NCBI GenBank assembly: GCA_902623305.1
Contig: CACNTB010000006.1
Span: forward strand, 1 to 57,547
Direction of reading: 5' to 3'
Length of the DNA stretch: 57,547 bases
Source of the DNA: an uncultured Pelagibacteraceae bacterium
Lineage (GTDB): Bacteria > Pseudomonadota > Alphaproteobacteria > Pelagibacterales > Pelagibacteraceae
A program made the translations under genes and the position numbers. Shown piece after piece: positions 26,913-35,474 of the stretch. Numbering within the stretch: the first letter of the stretch is position 1; every line of letters starts with the position of its first letter. The notes beneath the pieces are model-generated. The model ran no database searches. It was not told the origin of the DNA and was given only the letters and a program-made list of their open reading frames with translations.

Positions 26913-28241
26913 TTAACTATTACATTCCTTTTCAAGCCAATTAGCAACACCTAAAAATCTGTGATCATCGAATTTTGCACCAATTAACTGAACACCTAGT
27001 GGCATTTTGCTATCTCCTTGTAATAGAGGTAGAGAAATACATGGGGTTCCTAAATACGACCACACTTTATTAAATTCAGCAGAACCAGTGCTCTTCAAGC
27101 TTTTAGGTGCAACACCAGGACTAGAAGGTGACAATACTCCATGATAATCTTCAAATACTTCTTCATATGACTCATAGCTTCTTTTCATAAAATCTATAGC
27201 TTCAGCATATTCTTTTGCTGAATGTTTATTACCTTTCACAATAGCATCCTGCATTGGTTTAGATAATTTTTTTTTATACTTTTTGAAATATAATCCAAAG
27301 TTGTTTGCTAAATCTGTCTCGTAAATAATCTGATGGTATTTATGAATATCTTTGAAATAAGATGGTGTATCAAAAATTTCGATATTGTCTTTAAAAGATT
27401 TAATAAGATATTCAAAAGCTTCTCTAGATTTTTTTTCAATATTTTTCCAATGGTCTGTTTTATAAAAAATAAATTTTGGTTCAAACAATGGTCCTTTTTT
27501 TGTTTCTTCAAGTATACCATCAGCTGAATAATAAACAGTTGCGCTGTCAAATTTATCTTTTTTTATCAAAACTTTTGCAAGTAGTGCAACATCCTCAACT
27601 GTTCTTCCAAATACACCTATATGATCTAATTTTTCTGAGGTTTTAAGTACTCCGTTTCTTGAAATCAATCCGTAGGTTGGTTTGTAACCTACAACTCCAC
27701 AGTAAGATGCAGGTCTTATCACTGAACCACCTGTTTGCGATCCTATTGATAAAGGTGCCATAAATGATGCAACTGCAGCAGCAGATCCACTCGATGAACC
27801 ACCTGGAGTTCTAGAATAATCATGCGGATTAGTTGTTTTAGGTGGACCAAGATAAGCTAATTCAGCAGTAGCAGTTTTCCCCATTACAATTGCACCAGCT
27901 GCTAAAAGTAAATCGATAATTTCTGCATTTTGCGAATAAGATTTTCCTTTCCTTATAACTGTTCCACATTCTGTTGGCATATCGACTGTTCCAACAATGT
28001 CTTTCACAGCTATAGGGATACCATGCAAAGGTCCTATTGATTTTCCTGATCTTCTGTATTCGTCAGCCTCTGCAGCTTTTTCTAATAAAAGTTTTTTATC
28101 AAAGTGTGCCCAAGCTTTCACATCTTTTTCAAATTTGTTAATTCTTTCAATATACTTCTCACATAATTCAACAGACGTCAGTTGTGCATCTTTAATTTTG
28201 GAAGCAATTTCCTCAACTTTTAAAGAAAAAATATCTATCAT
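26913..28241 (-). CDS. Amidase (amidase signature family)
   Basis: This serine amidase has the Ser-cisSer-Lys catalytic arrangement. The signature is clear: PLHGIPIAVKDIVGTVDMPT holds the catalytic lysine, GGSSSGSAAAVASFMAPLS the cis-serine region, and GSQTGGSVIRPASYCGVVGY the nucleophile loop. At 442 residues it resembles GatA-like or amide-hydrolysing members. The missing gatC/gatB neighbours argue against a tRNA amidotransferase. It abuts the preceding dctM gene (its ATG meets that stop) and the following small membrane gene. So it is embedded between two TRAP systems and probably acts on an imported amide. Confidence 0.92.
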   Translation of the reverse strand: MIDIFSLKVEEIASKIKDAQLTSVELCEKYIERINKFEKDVKAWAHFDKKLLLEKAAEADEYRRSGKSIGPLHGIPIAVKDIVGTVDMPTECGTVIRKGKSYSQNAEIIDLLLAAGAIVMGKTATAELAYLGPPKTTNPHDYSRTPGGSSSGSAAAVASFMAPLSIGSQTGGSVIRPASYCGVVGYKPTYGLISRNGVLKTSEKLDHIGVFGRTVEDVALLAKVLIKKDKFDSATVYYSADGILEETKKGPLFEPKFIFYKTDHWKNIEKKSREAFEYLIKSFKDNIEIFDTPSYFKDIHKYHQIIYETDLANNFGLYFKKYKKKLSKPMQDAIVKGNKHSAKEYAEAIDFMKRSYESYEEVFEDYHGVLSPSSPGVAPKSLKSTGSAEFNKVWSYLGTPCISLPLLQGDSKMPLGVQLIGAKFDDHRFLGVANWLEKECNS

Positions 28242-29603
28242 TTAATTTGCAAACAATGTTTCTGGCAACCATAAGGCTATTGCTGGAAACATGTACATTA
28301 AAAACATTGCAAAAATAACAATTGCTAAGAAAGGCATAATTCCTCTAAATATATCTAAAAGCTCAACATTGGTTTTTTGCACACCTTTTAAATAATATGC
28401 CGACATTGCCATCGGTGGGGTTAAAAAAGATGTTTGAAGATTTAATGCAATTAACATCGCAAAGAAATATGGATTAACTCCAAACACTTCTAGCAAAGGT
28501 AAAAATATGGGTACAAAAATAATTAAAATTTCTGTCCATTCAAGAGGCCAACCTAAAAGAAAAATTATAATTTGTGTAATTACTAAAAATTGCCATGTTG
28601 AAATATTTATTGATGTGAAAAAATGTTCAAATACTTCGTGGCCGCCTAGATATGAAAATACAGATGAAAAAGTCCATGACCCTATAAACAACCACATAAT
28701 CATTGCAGTTGTTTTTGCAGTTAAAAACACTGATTCTTTAAAGTTTTGCCATTTTAATGTTTTATAAAACCAAGATAAAATTAGAGCTCCAAATGCTCCT
28801 GCTGCTGCAGCTTCAGCCGGTGTAGCTATTCCAGCTAATATTGTTCCTAAAACCAACATTATTAACCCAAATAAAGGAACAAAAGAGACTAATACCTCTT
28901 TTAAAATTTCACCTGTTGGCGGTATATCCTCTTTTGGCGGTCTTGGTGCAATTGATGGATTTAACCAGGCTCGTGTAACAGCATAGGCAATATAAAGACC
29001 AGCTAATAATAGTCCTGGAAATATTGCAGCTGCAAAAAGTCTTAGTGGTGATAATTGAGCAATTACTGAATAAACAATTAACATAATACTTGGAGGGATT
29101 AAAATACCCAAACATCCACCTGAACAAATTATTCCTGAAGCAAATTTTTTATCATAACCAGCTTTAACCATCGCAGGCCAAGCTAGTAATCCCATTAAAG
29201 TAACTACTGCTCCTATAATTCCTGTAGCCGTAGAAAATAGAGTGCAAGTAATCAAAGCAGCTACAGCCATCGATGCAGGAAGTCTATGAGCTGCTAATCT
29301 TATTGCAAAAAATAGTTTTGCAACTATTCCTGCTCTTTCAACCAGATAACCCATAAATAAAAATAATGGAACAGCTGTAAGGACATTATTATCCATAACA
29401 GTATAAGTATTCTGAACAAATAATTGAAAAATTCTGTTATCAAAAATATGCTCCATCATAGTAGCATCGTAATAAGCGTAATATCCAAAACCAATTCCCA
29501 TTGCCATTAATGTGAAGGCTATTGGGAAACCTAGAAGCACTGCGAATAGAAATATACCCATCATTAAAATTGCTACTTCTGGATTTGTAAAACTAAATAA
29601 CAT
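28242..29603 (-). CDS. TRAP transporter large permease (DctM)
   Basis: At 453 residues this is a standard-length DctM with about twelve hydrophobic segments. Markers are LLAWPAMVKAGYDKKFASG, SGGCLGILIPPSIMLIVYSV and NLQTSFLTPPMAMSAYYLKG, the last close to the same region of the larger paralogue in this window. It overlaps dctQ by eleven bases. The amidase gene starts at its stop codon, so all three are one transcript. It gives a normal-length comparison for the paralogue at 21777. Confidence 0.95.
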   Translation of the reverse strand: MLFSFTNPEVAILMMGIFLFAVLLGFPIAFTLMAMGIGFGYYAYYDATMMEHIFDNRIFQLFVQNTYTVMDNNVLTAVPLFLFMGYLVERAGIVAKLFFAIRLAAHRLPASMAVAALITCTLFSTATGIIGAVVTLMGLLAWPAMVKAGYDKKFASGIICSGGCLGILIPPSIMLIVYSVIAQLSPLRLFAAAIFPGLLLAGLYIAYAVTRAWLNPSIAPRPPKEDIPPTGEILKEVLVSFVPLFGLIMLVLGTILAGIATPAEAAAAGAFGALILSWFYKTLKWQNFKESVFLTAKTTAMIMWLFIGSWTFSSVFSYLGGHEVFEHFFTSINISTWQFLVITQIIIFLLGWPLEWTEILIIFVPIFLPLLEVFGVNPYFFAMLIALNLQTSFLTPPMAMSAYYLKGVQKTNVELLDIFRGIMPFLAIVIFAMFLMYMFPAIALWLPETLFAN

Positions 29604-30180
29604 TATTTTTATCTTCCTCTTGTGATGTTCTCATTAACATTTGTTCCGTTTCTTCAGCAACAACCATTCTTGCTGGCCATTGTCCTGTTTTAATACAAAT
29701 TAAAGATCTAAAAACTTCTGCAATTCCTTGAATTACCAGCAGTGTTCCTGCAGCAGGTATCATAGTTTTAACCATATAAATTTGAATCTGCGCTGGACTA
29801 CTCCAGCTAGTTTCTTTTATTTTCCAGGCCAAAGCCGCATATTCATAACCATAAAAAGCTAAAGCCACTACACCAGGAAAAAAGAATATAAAATAAAGTA
29901 CTAAATCAATCCAGGCCTGAGTTTTTTGACTAAATAATCTGTAAATAACATCTCCCCTTACATGAGCCTCAGTAGCCAGACAGTAGGCGCCTGACATCAT
30001 CAGTATTGCGCCATACATCTGCATACTAAAATCAAAATTCCACAAAGTCGGCTTATTAAAAACATAAGCCATTACTACTTCATAAACCGTACCTCCCATT
30101 AAAATTACAATACACCAGGAAAAAGCTTTTCCCATTGAAGTGCTTAAGGTGTCGGCAAATTTAATGAAAGAATTCATCAT
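29593..30180 (-). CDS. TRAP transporter small permease (DctQ)
   Basis: This small permease has 195 residues and four membrane segments. The DctQ marker is ATEAHVRGDVIYRLF, followed by KTQAWIDLVLYFIFFFPGVV. The ATG at 30180 lies 73 bases after the binding-protein stop, past a hairpin, and its end overlaps the dctM start. It works with the neighbouring DctM and DctP as the second complete TRAP system of the window. Confidence 0.93.
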   Translation of the reverse strand: MMNSFIKFADTLSTSMGKAFSWCIVILMGGTVYEVVMAYVFNKPTLWNFDFSMQMYGAILMMSGAYCLATEAHVRGDVIYRLFSQKTQAWIDLVLYFIFFFPGVVALAFYGYEYAALAWKIKETSWSSPAQIQIYMVKTMIPAAGTLLVIQGIAEVFRSLICIKTGQWPARMVVAEETEQMLMRTSQEEDKNNVI

Positions 30181-30208
30181 AGAAAAGTATATTAAATTAG
30201 GCTAAAAA

Positions 30209-30234
30209 AAAAGGGGGTTTTTAAACCCCCTTTT
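30209..30234 (-). terminator. Intrinsic terminator or attenuator between second dctP and dctQ
   Basis: A 12-bp stem (AAAAGGGGGTTT with AAACCCCCTTTT) with a 2-base loop follows the dctP stop. On the minus strand it continues into a run of T. It has the same layout as the hairpin at 25442 and would lower permease expression relative to the binding protein. Confidence 0.85.
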
Positions 30235-30253
30235 ATAATAATTATAAAGTTAA

Positions 30254-31411
30254 TTAAATTTTAACTTTTTCGATTGGTCCAAACTCATTTTCATAAGCTA
30301 ATTTGTAGTTCGGTTGATTCATCAACAGATACTTCATAGTTCTCTTAGCGTATGCTTTTTGTGAGTCTACTACTTTCTTAAAGAAAGCATCTTTACCAGA
30401 AAACTCAGCAACGATTTTATCCCAACCTTTTAATTGCTCGGCTAAGATAGCATCAGAAGTTTGGTAAACATTTACCTTATGCTCGTTCATCAATTTCGCT
30501 AAGTCAGCAGAATATCTCACTAGCGCTTTGAAATAGTTATCTGAATTAGCAGCGTAAGCAGCATTCTTCAAGATAGCTTGATGAGCAGGTGAAAGGCTGT
30601 CAAATCTCTTTTTGTTTACCGGTACTTCGAACATTTCCTGAGATTGGTGGAAACTTCCTAAGTGGTAATGTTTAGAGACATCTTGCATTCCAAACTGTGA
30701 GTCTGATGTAGGGTTGTTAAACTCTGCAGCATCAATCAAACCAGTTTTCATAGCTGGCTGAATCTCACCACCTGGTAATTGTCTTACAACCATTCCCATA
30801 GCGGTTAAAACGTTAGTCGCTAGACCAACAGTTCTATACTTCATACCTTTAACATCAGATACTTTAGTTACATTCTTTTTAAACCAACCAAATGGTTGTG
30901 CTGGCATTGGCATATGAAACATACCGTAGTAATTAAATCCTACGCTTTGTACTGCTTCATCATATAAAGCTCTTCCTCCGCCATACTCTATCCATCCCAT
31001 TACTTCTTGAGATGACATCCCGTATGATGGGCCTGTTCCAAAAAGTGATGCAGCAGGATTCTTTCCGTACCAATATGCAGTCACCCAGTGACCCATATCT
31101 ACTACTCCTGAACTTACTGCTTGACCAATTTCTGAAGTCTTAACAACAGCTCCAACCGGCTGAAGATCAATCTTCAATTCACCGTTAGACATGTCGCTAA
31201 CCATTTTTGCGTAATCTCCAGCCATTTCAAAAAAGATATTTGCGCCTGAAGGCCAAGCTGCTTGCATCTTTAATGTTAATGGAGCACCAAATGCAACATT
31301 TGGCATAGCTACAGCTGTTGCTGCTGCCGCACCGGTTGCCGCTGCTGCTTTGAAGAACTTACGTCTTGAAGGAGTTTTAGAACCCTTCAATGATTTTTTA
31401 TTTTTAATCAT
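30254..31411 (-). CDS. TRAP transporter substrate-binding protein, Tat signal
   Basis: This is the periplasmic receptor for the second TRAP system, with 385 residues. The N-terminus (PSRRKFFKAAAATG) is a twin-arginine signal almost identical to that of the other dctP in the window, and cleavage is likely near NVAFGA. The mature part has MKYRTVGLATNVLTAMG (the binding arginine region) and LIDAAEFNNPTSD where the first receptor has TEWVGPWND. So the ligand pocket differs and the substrate is probably different. The ATG has a moderate ribosome binding site (GGGAGA). Confidence 0.93.
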   Translation of the reverse strand: MIKNKKSLKGSKTPSRRKFFKAAAATGAAAATAVAMPNVAFGAPLTLKMQAAWPSGANIFFEMAGDYAKMVSDMSNGELKIDLQPVGAVVKTSEIGQAVSSGVVDMGHWVTAYWYGKNPAASLFGTGPSYGMSSQEVMGWIEYGGGRALYDEAVQSVGFNYYGMFHMPMPAQPFGWFKKNVTKVSDVKGMKYRTVGLATNVLTAMGMVVRQLPGGEIQPAMKTGLIDAAEFNNPTSDSQFGMQDVSKHYHLGSFHQSQEMFEVPVNKKRFDSLSPAHQAILKNAAYAANSDNYFKALVRYSADLAKLMNEHKVNVYQTSDAILAEQLKGWDKIVAEFSGKDAFFKKVVDSQKAYAKRTMKYLLMNQPNYKLAYENEFGPIEKVKI

Positions 31412-31425
31412 TATATTCTCCCATA

Positions 31426-31500
31426 GTTAATTAACTGGTGGGAAATTAAACATAGTTTAAGAATAGAGTCTTTCTAAAAAGAGGCACAGATTGTCACAAT
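31426..31500 (-). promoter_or_regulatory. Conserved leader element B upstream of the second dctP gene, with ATTGT-N-ACAAT palindrome
   Basis: This region carries the counterparts of element A: CAGTTAATTAAC (31426-31437) and ACTCTATTCTTAAAC (31455-31469). Further upstream, at 31490-31500, is a perfect 5+1+5 palindrome, ATTGTCACAAT, a plausible operator. The gap between the ABC operon stop at 31540 and this dctP start is 128 bases, enough for a promoter. A weak stem (AATTGAA with TTCAATT) near 31512-31530 may end the ABC transcript. Confidence 0.5.
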
Positions 31501-31539
31501 TAAACTGGTAATTGAATTTTTTTCAATTTTGAGTTGATT

Positions 31540-32613
31540 CTAAATTAATTTGTTATCCTCATACACACAACATTTCTCCGCAGGTATATGAAGTTTAACG
31601 CTCTGATTTGGTATTTCGGTTTCTCTGGTAACTTTGGATTTAATTGTGAAGTTTCCCATTTTAGCTGTGATTAATTTATAATTTCCAAGATCCTCAACCT
31701 TTTCAACATTAACATCAACTAAATTTTCATTTTGATTTTGTGCTATCTTAATAAATTCTGATCTAATTCCTAATTTAATATTTTTTGTTTTTAAGTTAGA
31801 TAAATTTGTGTGTGTTTTAATTAAAGTATTATTAATTTTTACACTGTCATTTGAAGAAGCTTCACTATCAAATAAGTTCATTGCTGGAGACCCAATAAAG
31901 TATCCAACAAATGTTGTATTAGGACGTTCAAAAAGTTCTTTTGGTGAGCCAGTTTGAACTACTTCTCCATCACTCATAACAATTATATTATCAGCAAACG
32001 TCATTGCTTCATTTTGATCATGAGTTACATAAACTAATGTTGTTTTATATTGCTCATTAATTTCTTTAAGATTTCTTCTTAATCTAAATTTTAAATCTGG
32101 ATCGATGACGGTTAAAGGTTCATCCATTAGAACAGCAGCCACGTCCTCTCTTACAAGACCTCTTCCTAAAGATATCAACTGCTTTTGGTCTGCTGTTAAT
32201 TTCCTTGCAGGAGAATTTAAAAAAGATTTTAAATTTAAAGTTTCAGCAACTGAATTGACTCTTTCATCAATTTTACTTTTAGAAAAGTCTCTACATTTAA
32301 GTGGAAATGCTAAATTTTCATAAACAGTCATTGTATTGTAAATGACTGGAAATTGGAAAACTTGGGCAATGTTTCTATCTTCTGTTTTAAAGTCTGTAAC
32401 ATCCTTATTATCAAATAAAATTCTTCCAGCAGAAGGTCTTACTAAACCAGATACGATATTTAGCATTGTAGTTTTTCCACATCCAGAGGGACCTAAAATT
32501 GCATATCTATTTCCATTTTCCCAAGTCATCGAGAAAGGATTTAAAGCAAAAACTGGATTTGGATCATTAGGATTATATGAATGAGATACTTCGCTTAAAT
32601 TAATTTTAGCCAT
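31540..32613 (-). CDS. ABC transporter ATP-binding protein, GlpT-like
   Basis: This is the second ATPase of a GlpSTPQV-type sugar-alcohol importer, with 357 residues. It has a canonical P-loop (LGPSGCGKTTMLNIVSG), a Q-loop region with NIAQVFQFPVIYNTMTVYEN and a Walker B with LMDEPLTVID. The ABC signature is degenerate, LTADQKQLISLGRG instead of LSGGQ, as I recall for the GlpT branch. A C-terminal MalK-like regulatory domain follows from about residue 240. It overlaps the partner ATPase gene by eight bases and is the last gene of the operon. Confidence 0.88.
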   Translation of the reverse strand: MAKINLSEVSHSYNPNDPNPVFALNPFSMTWENGNRYAILGPSGCGKTTMLNIVSGLVRPSAGRILFDNKDVTDFKTEDRNIAQVFQFPVIYNTMTVYENLAFPLKCRDFSKSKIDERVNSVAETLNLKSFLNSPARKLTADQKQLISLGRGLVREDVAAVLMDEPLTVIDPDLKFRLRRNLKEINEQYKTTLVYVTHDQNEAMTFADNIIVMSDGEVVQTGSPKELFERPNTTFVGYFIGSPAMNLFDSEASSNDSVKINNTLIKTHTNLSNLKTKNIKLGIRSEFIKIAQNQNENLVDVNVEKVEDLGNYKLITAKMGNFTIKSKVTRETEIPNQSVKLHIPAEKCCVYEDNKLI

Positions 32614-33685
32614 TCAAACCTCCAAAAGGTGAAGATGCTAATTTTCCATCAGCATGAAAAGCATAAGCTCTATTAATTTTAAAATTAATTTTAATTTTGT
32701 CGTGTATCTTGAAATTTAAAACTTCTTCTATTGAAACTATAATTTTTGTATTTCCTCTTTTTAAGTGAAGCAATGTTTCTGAACCACTAATTTCTGCAAG
32801 CTCAACTTCAAATTCATGTCCATTTTCATTTAATTCGATATCAGAAGATCTTAATCCAATTTTTAAGCCATCTTCAGTTAATTTAGATAAATGTTGTGGG
32901 GCCTCCACATCAATTCCTTCAAATTTAATATGATTATCTAAAATTTTAGCTTCTATTATATTCATTGGCGGATCATTAGAAATTTCTGCAACTTTCAACG
33001 AATTTGGGTTTTCAAATATTTCTTTTGCTGGACCAACTTGTAAGACTTTGCCTTCATCTAAAACAATGACTTCACCATTCAATTCCATAGTTTCTTTTGG
33101 ATCAGTAGTTGAATAAATTAATATTGTTTCATCTGCTAAGCCTTTAGAAAATAGGTTTTTAAACTCTTCTCTGAGTTGTTCTCTCAATTTGTAGTCTAGG
33201 TTTACCAGAGGCTCATCCAATAATAAAATTTTAGCATTTTTTACTAAAGACCTTGCAAGCGAAACCCTTTGTTGTTGACCTCCAGAAAGCTCTTGAATCT
33301 TTCTTTTTTCATAACCTACTAACCCAACAGAATTTAAAGCATCCATTACTTTTTCATTAATAATACTTTGACCTATTTTTCTTTGTTTCAAAGGAAAGGC
33401 AATGTTCTCAAAAACATTTAAATGAGGATAATTTATAAATTGCTGATAAACCATTGCTACATTTCTTTCCCAAACAGGAATTTTTAAAAAATTTTTACCA
33501 TCAAATTCGATTTCACCACTGTCTGGTGTTAAAAGACCAGCTATTGTTTTTAATAGCGTTGTCTTTCCAGATAACGTTCTTCCTAAAATTGTATAGAGAT
33601 TCCCTTCCTTAAAATTAAACGATACTTCGTTTAAATGATATTGATCATCAGGTTTATAAGATAAATTATTAGCAACTAAATCCAT
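32606..33685 (-). CDS. ABC transporter ATP-binding protein, GlpS-like
   Basis: This is the first ATPase of the same importer, with 359 residues. The Walker A is deviant (GRTLSGKTTLLKTIAG instead of GxxGxGKT). The Q-loop segment VAMVYQQFINYPHLNVFENI matches the GlpS branch as I remember it, and the signature LSGGQQQRVSLARSLV and Walker B LLLDEPLVNLD are canonical. A C-terminal OB-like regulatory domain follows. The start is at the last base of the upstream permease stop. It pairs with the gene at 31540, whose defects are complementary. Confidence 0.88.
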   Translation of the reverse strand: MDLVANNLSYKPDDQYHLNEVSFNFKEGNLYTILGRTLSGKTTLLKTIAGLLTPDSGEIEFDGKNFLKIPVWERNVAMVYQQFINYPHLNVFENIAFPLKQRKIGQSIINEKVMDALNSVGLVGYEKRKIQELSGGQQQRVSLARSLVKNAKILLLDEPLVNLDYKLREQLREEFKNLFSKGLADETILIYSTTDPKETMELNGEVIVLDEGKVLQVGPAKEIFENPNSLKVAEISNDPPMNIIEAKILDNHIKFEGIDVEAPQHLSKLTEDGLKIGLRSSDIELNENGHEFEVELAEISGSETLLHLKRGNTKIIVSIEEVLNFKIHDKIKINFKINRAYAFHADGKLASSPFGGLNG

Positions 33686-34533
33686 TACTTTATAGCTCCT
33701 GATAAATTTCCTTTTGACAAATATCGCTCAACTATGAACGCAACAATAATTAACGGTGCTACTGAAACTAAAGCTGATGCCGATAGACTCCACCAAGGAG
33801 TTACTGATGAATTTAATGCAACAATCTTAACTGGTAACAATTGAACTTCTGTAAAAGTTAAAATAAAAGCAAAGAAGAAATCAATCCATCCAAAAATTAT
33901 ACAAAACATCCCAGCTACAATTAATCCTGGTATTGAATTTGGTAACACAACTTTTAAAAACGCTTGATAGGGGTTGCAACCATCAATTAGAGCTGTCTCG
34001 TCAATTTCTCTTGGAACTTTGTTAAAAAAATCAACCATAATCCAAACTGCTATTGGCATTAATAAAACAATATAGACAACAATTAGCCCTGTTAGACTGT
34101 CCAATAAATTAATTGAACTTAAAAATAAAAAAAACGGTATAGATAAAACAATTGGCGGCATAATTCTTTGTGAGATAAAGAAAAAAGTGATGTCATTATT
34201 TTTTACAAAACCCGCCTTAAATGTATATCTGGATAATGCGTAAGCTGACAATGTTCCAAGAATAATACTAATTAAACTTGCGGTACAAGTTACAAACATA
34301 CTATTAAAATAGGGTTCAATTATATCCACTCCACCTTTAGCTGGTGACTTAATTAATACCTTCCAACCCTCTAAGTTTGGCTCAAAATCAACCCACGGGA
34401 TATATGTTACTCCTCCATTAACAGACTGAAAATCTTTAAAAGAAGTCGTTAAAGCCCAAAGGAAAGGAGCAACAACAAATACTGTCCAAACGACAATAAA
34501 AAAATATTTCAAAAAGATATATAGTTTATCCAT
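33685..34533 (-). CDS. ABC transporter permease, MalG/UgpE type (GlpQ-like)
   Basis: This is an inner-membrane permease of the sugar/polyol importer, with 282 residues and six membrane segments. The ATPase-coupling EAA loop is EIDETALIDGCNPYQAFLKVVLPNSIPG. The N-terminal VAPFLWALTTSFKD is typical of the MalG group. It starts three bases after the partner permease and overlaps the following ATPase gene by one base. Confidence 0.92.
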   Translation of the reverse strand: MDKLYIFLKYFFIVVWTVFVVAPFLWALTTSFKDFQSVNGGVTYIPWVDFEPNLEGWKVLIKSPAKGGVDIIEPYFNSMFVTCTASLISIILGTLSAYALSRYTFKAGFVKNNDITFFFISQRIMPPIVLSIPFFLFLSSINLLDSLTGLIVVYIVLLMPIAVWIMVDFFNKVPREIDETALIDGCNPYQAFLKVVLPNSIPGLIVAGMFCIIFGWIDFFFAFILTFTEVQLLPVKIVALNSSVTPWWSLSASALVSVAPLIIVAFIVERYLSKGNLSGAIK

Positions 34534-34536
34534 TAT

Positions 34537-35400
34537 CTATTCTTTTAATAAAACTTTAGTTAATACTTTTGCTATGATAGTTAGACTTATGATCATGATT
34601 ATTAAGTAAGTAAATGACATCGAGGCTGCATAACCCATCTGAAATTCTCTCAATCCCTTAATAAATATATAAAAACTTGAAGTTTCTGTAGAAGTACCTG
34701 GACCACCAGAAGTTAAAACATAAACTGTATCCATGATCTTTGATGCCTCAATTAACCTTATAATTATTGCCCCAATTGAGATTGGAGCCATCAATGGAAA
34801 TGTTACATAGATAAATTTTCTGACTGGACTAGCACCATCAATCGCAGCAGCTAAAAAAGGTTCTTTTGGTAAGGATAATAAACCAGCTAGTAAAAGCAAA
34901 AACATAAATGGAGTCCATTGCCATACCTCAACTATAATGACTGTAAATTTTGCTATAACTGGATCTGTCAACCACTTTGGAGCTACTCCAAAAACTGATA
35001 AAATATCATTTACTGGACCCAGAGACTCATGAAAAAAGGTTCTCCAAATAACCGTCATGATCACTGGTGTTGTCATCATTGGAACTAGAAAAAGAACTCT
35101 AAAAAATCTTTTAAATTTTATATCTTTCCAGACCATATGTGCCAATGCAAAACCAATCACATATTGCAAGATAACTGTTGTAACTGATAAAAAACTTAAT
35201 CTAAAAAATGACTCCCAAAATCTTGGGTCATCAGTAAATAATCTTATGTAATTTTCTAAACCTATATAATCTAAACCAGGGTTATAACTATTCCATCCTG
35301 ACAAACTCAATCTAACTACGAAAATAATTGGAAAAATTAATATTCCTATCAACACAAATAAACCTGGAAACAGGAAGAAATATTTATGATTAAAGTTCAT
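34537..35400 (-). CDS. ABC transporter permease, MalF/UgpA type (GlpP-like)
   Basis: This is the partner permease, with 287 residues and about six membrane segments. Its coupling loop is PKEPFLAAAIDGASPVRKFIYVTFPLM, and RLSLSGWNSYNPG near the start resembles UgpA-type permeases. It lies 74 bases after the binding-protein stop, with a long perfect hairpin between. Together with the 33685 gene it forms the membrane channel. Confidence 0.92.
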   Translation of the reverse strand: MNFNHKYFFLFPGLFVLIGILIFPIIFVVRLSLSGWNSYNPGLDYIGLENYIRLFTDDPRFWESFFRLSFLSVTTVILQYVIGFALAHMVWKDIKFKRFFRVLFLVPMMTTPVIMTVIWRTFFHESLGPVNDILSVFGVAPKWLTDPVIAKFTVIIVEVWQWTPFMFLLLLAGLLSLPKEPFLAAAIDGASPVRKFIYVTFPLMAPISIGAIIIRLIEASKIMDTVYVLTSGGPGTSTETSSFYIFIKGLREFQMGYAASMSFTYLIIMIISLTIIAKVLTKVLLKE

Positions 35401-35432
35401 TTATAAATAAAGGATTATATTATTTTTATTAT

Positions 35433-35460
35433 ATGTGGCCATTAAAATTAATGGCCACAT
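35433..35460 (-). terminator. Perfect 12-bp hairpin between ABC binding-protein and permease genes
   Basis: The stem ATGTGGCCATTA pairs with TAATGGCCACAT around a 4-base loop, 15 bases after the binding-protein stop. On the minus strand it is followed by ATAATAAAAATAATA rather than a T run. It may therefore protect the 3' end of a processed binding-protein mRNA more than terminate transcription. Confidence 0.6.
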
Positions 35461-35474
35461 AAAGTATTTTAGTA

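Noticed and set aside
26913..28241. Glutamyl-tRNA(Gln) amidotransferase subunit A
   Set aside because: The amidase signature fits, but no gatB or gatC is adjacent and the gene is embedded between TRAP genes.
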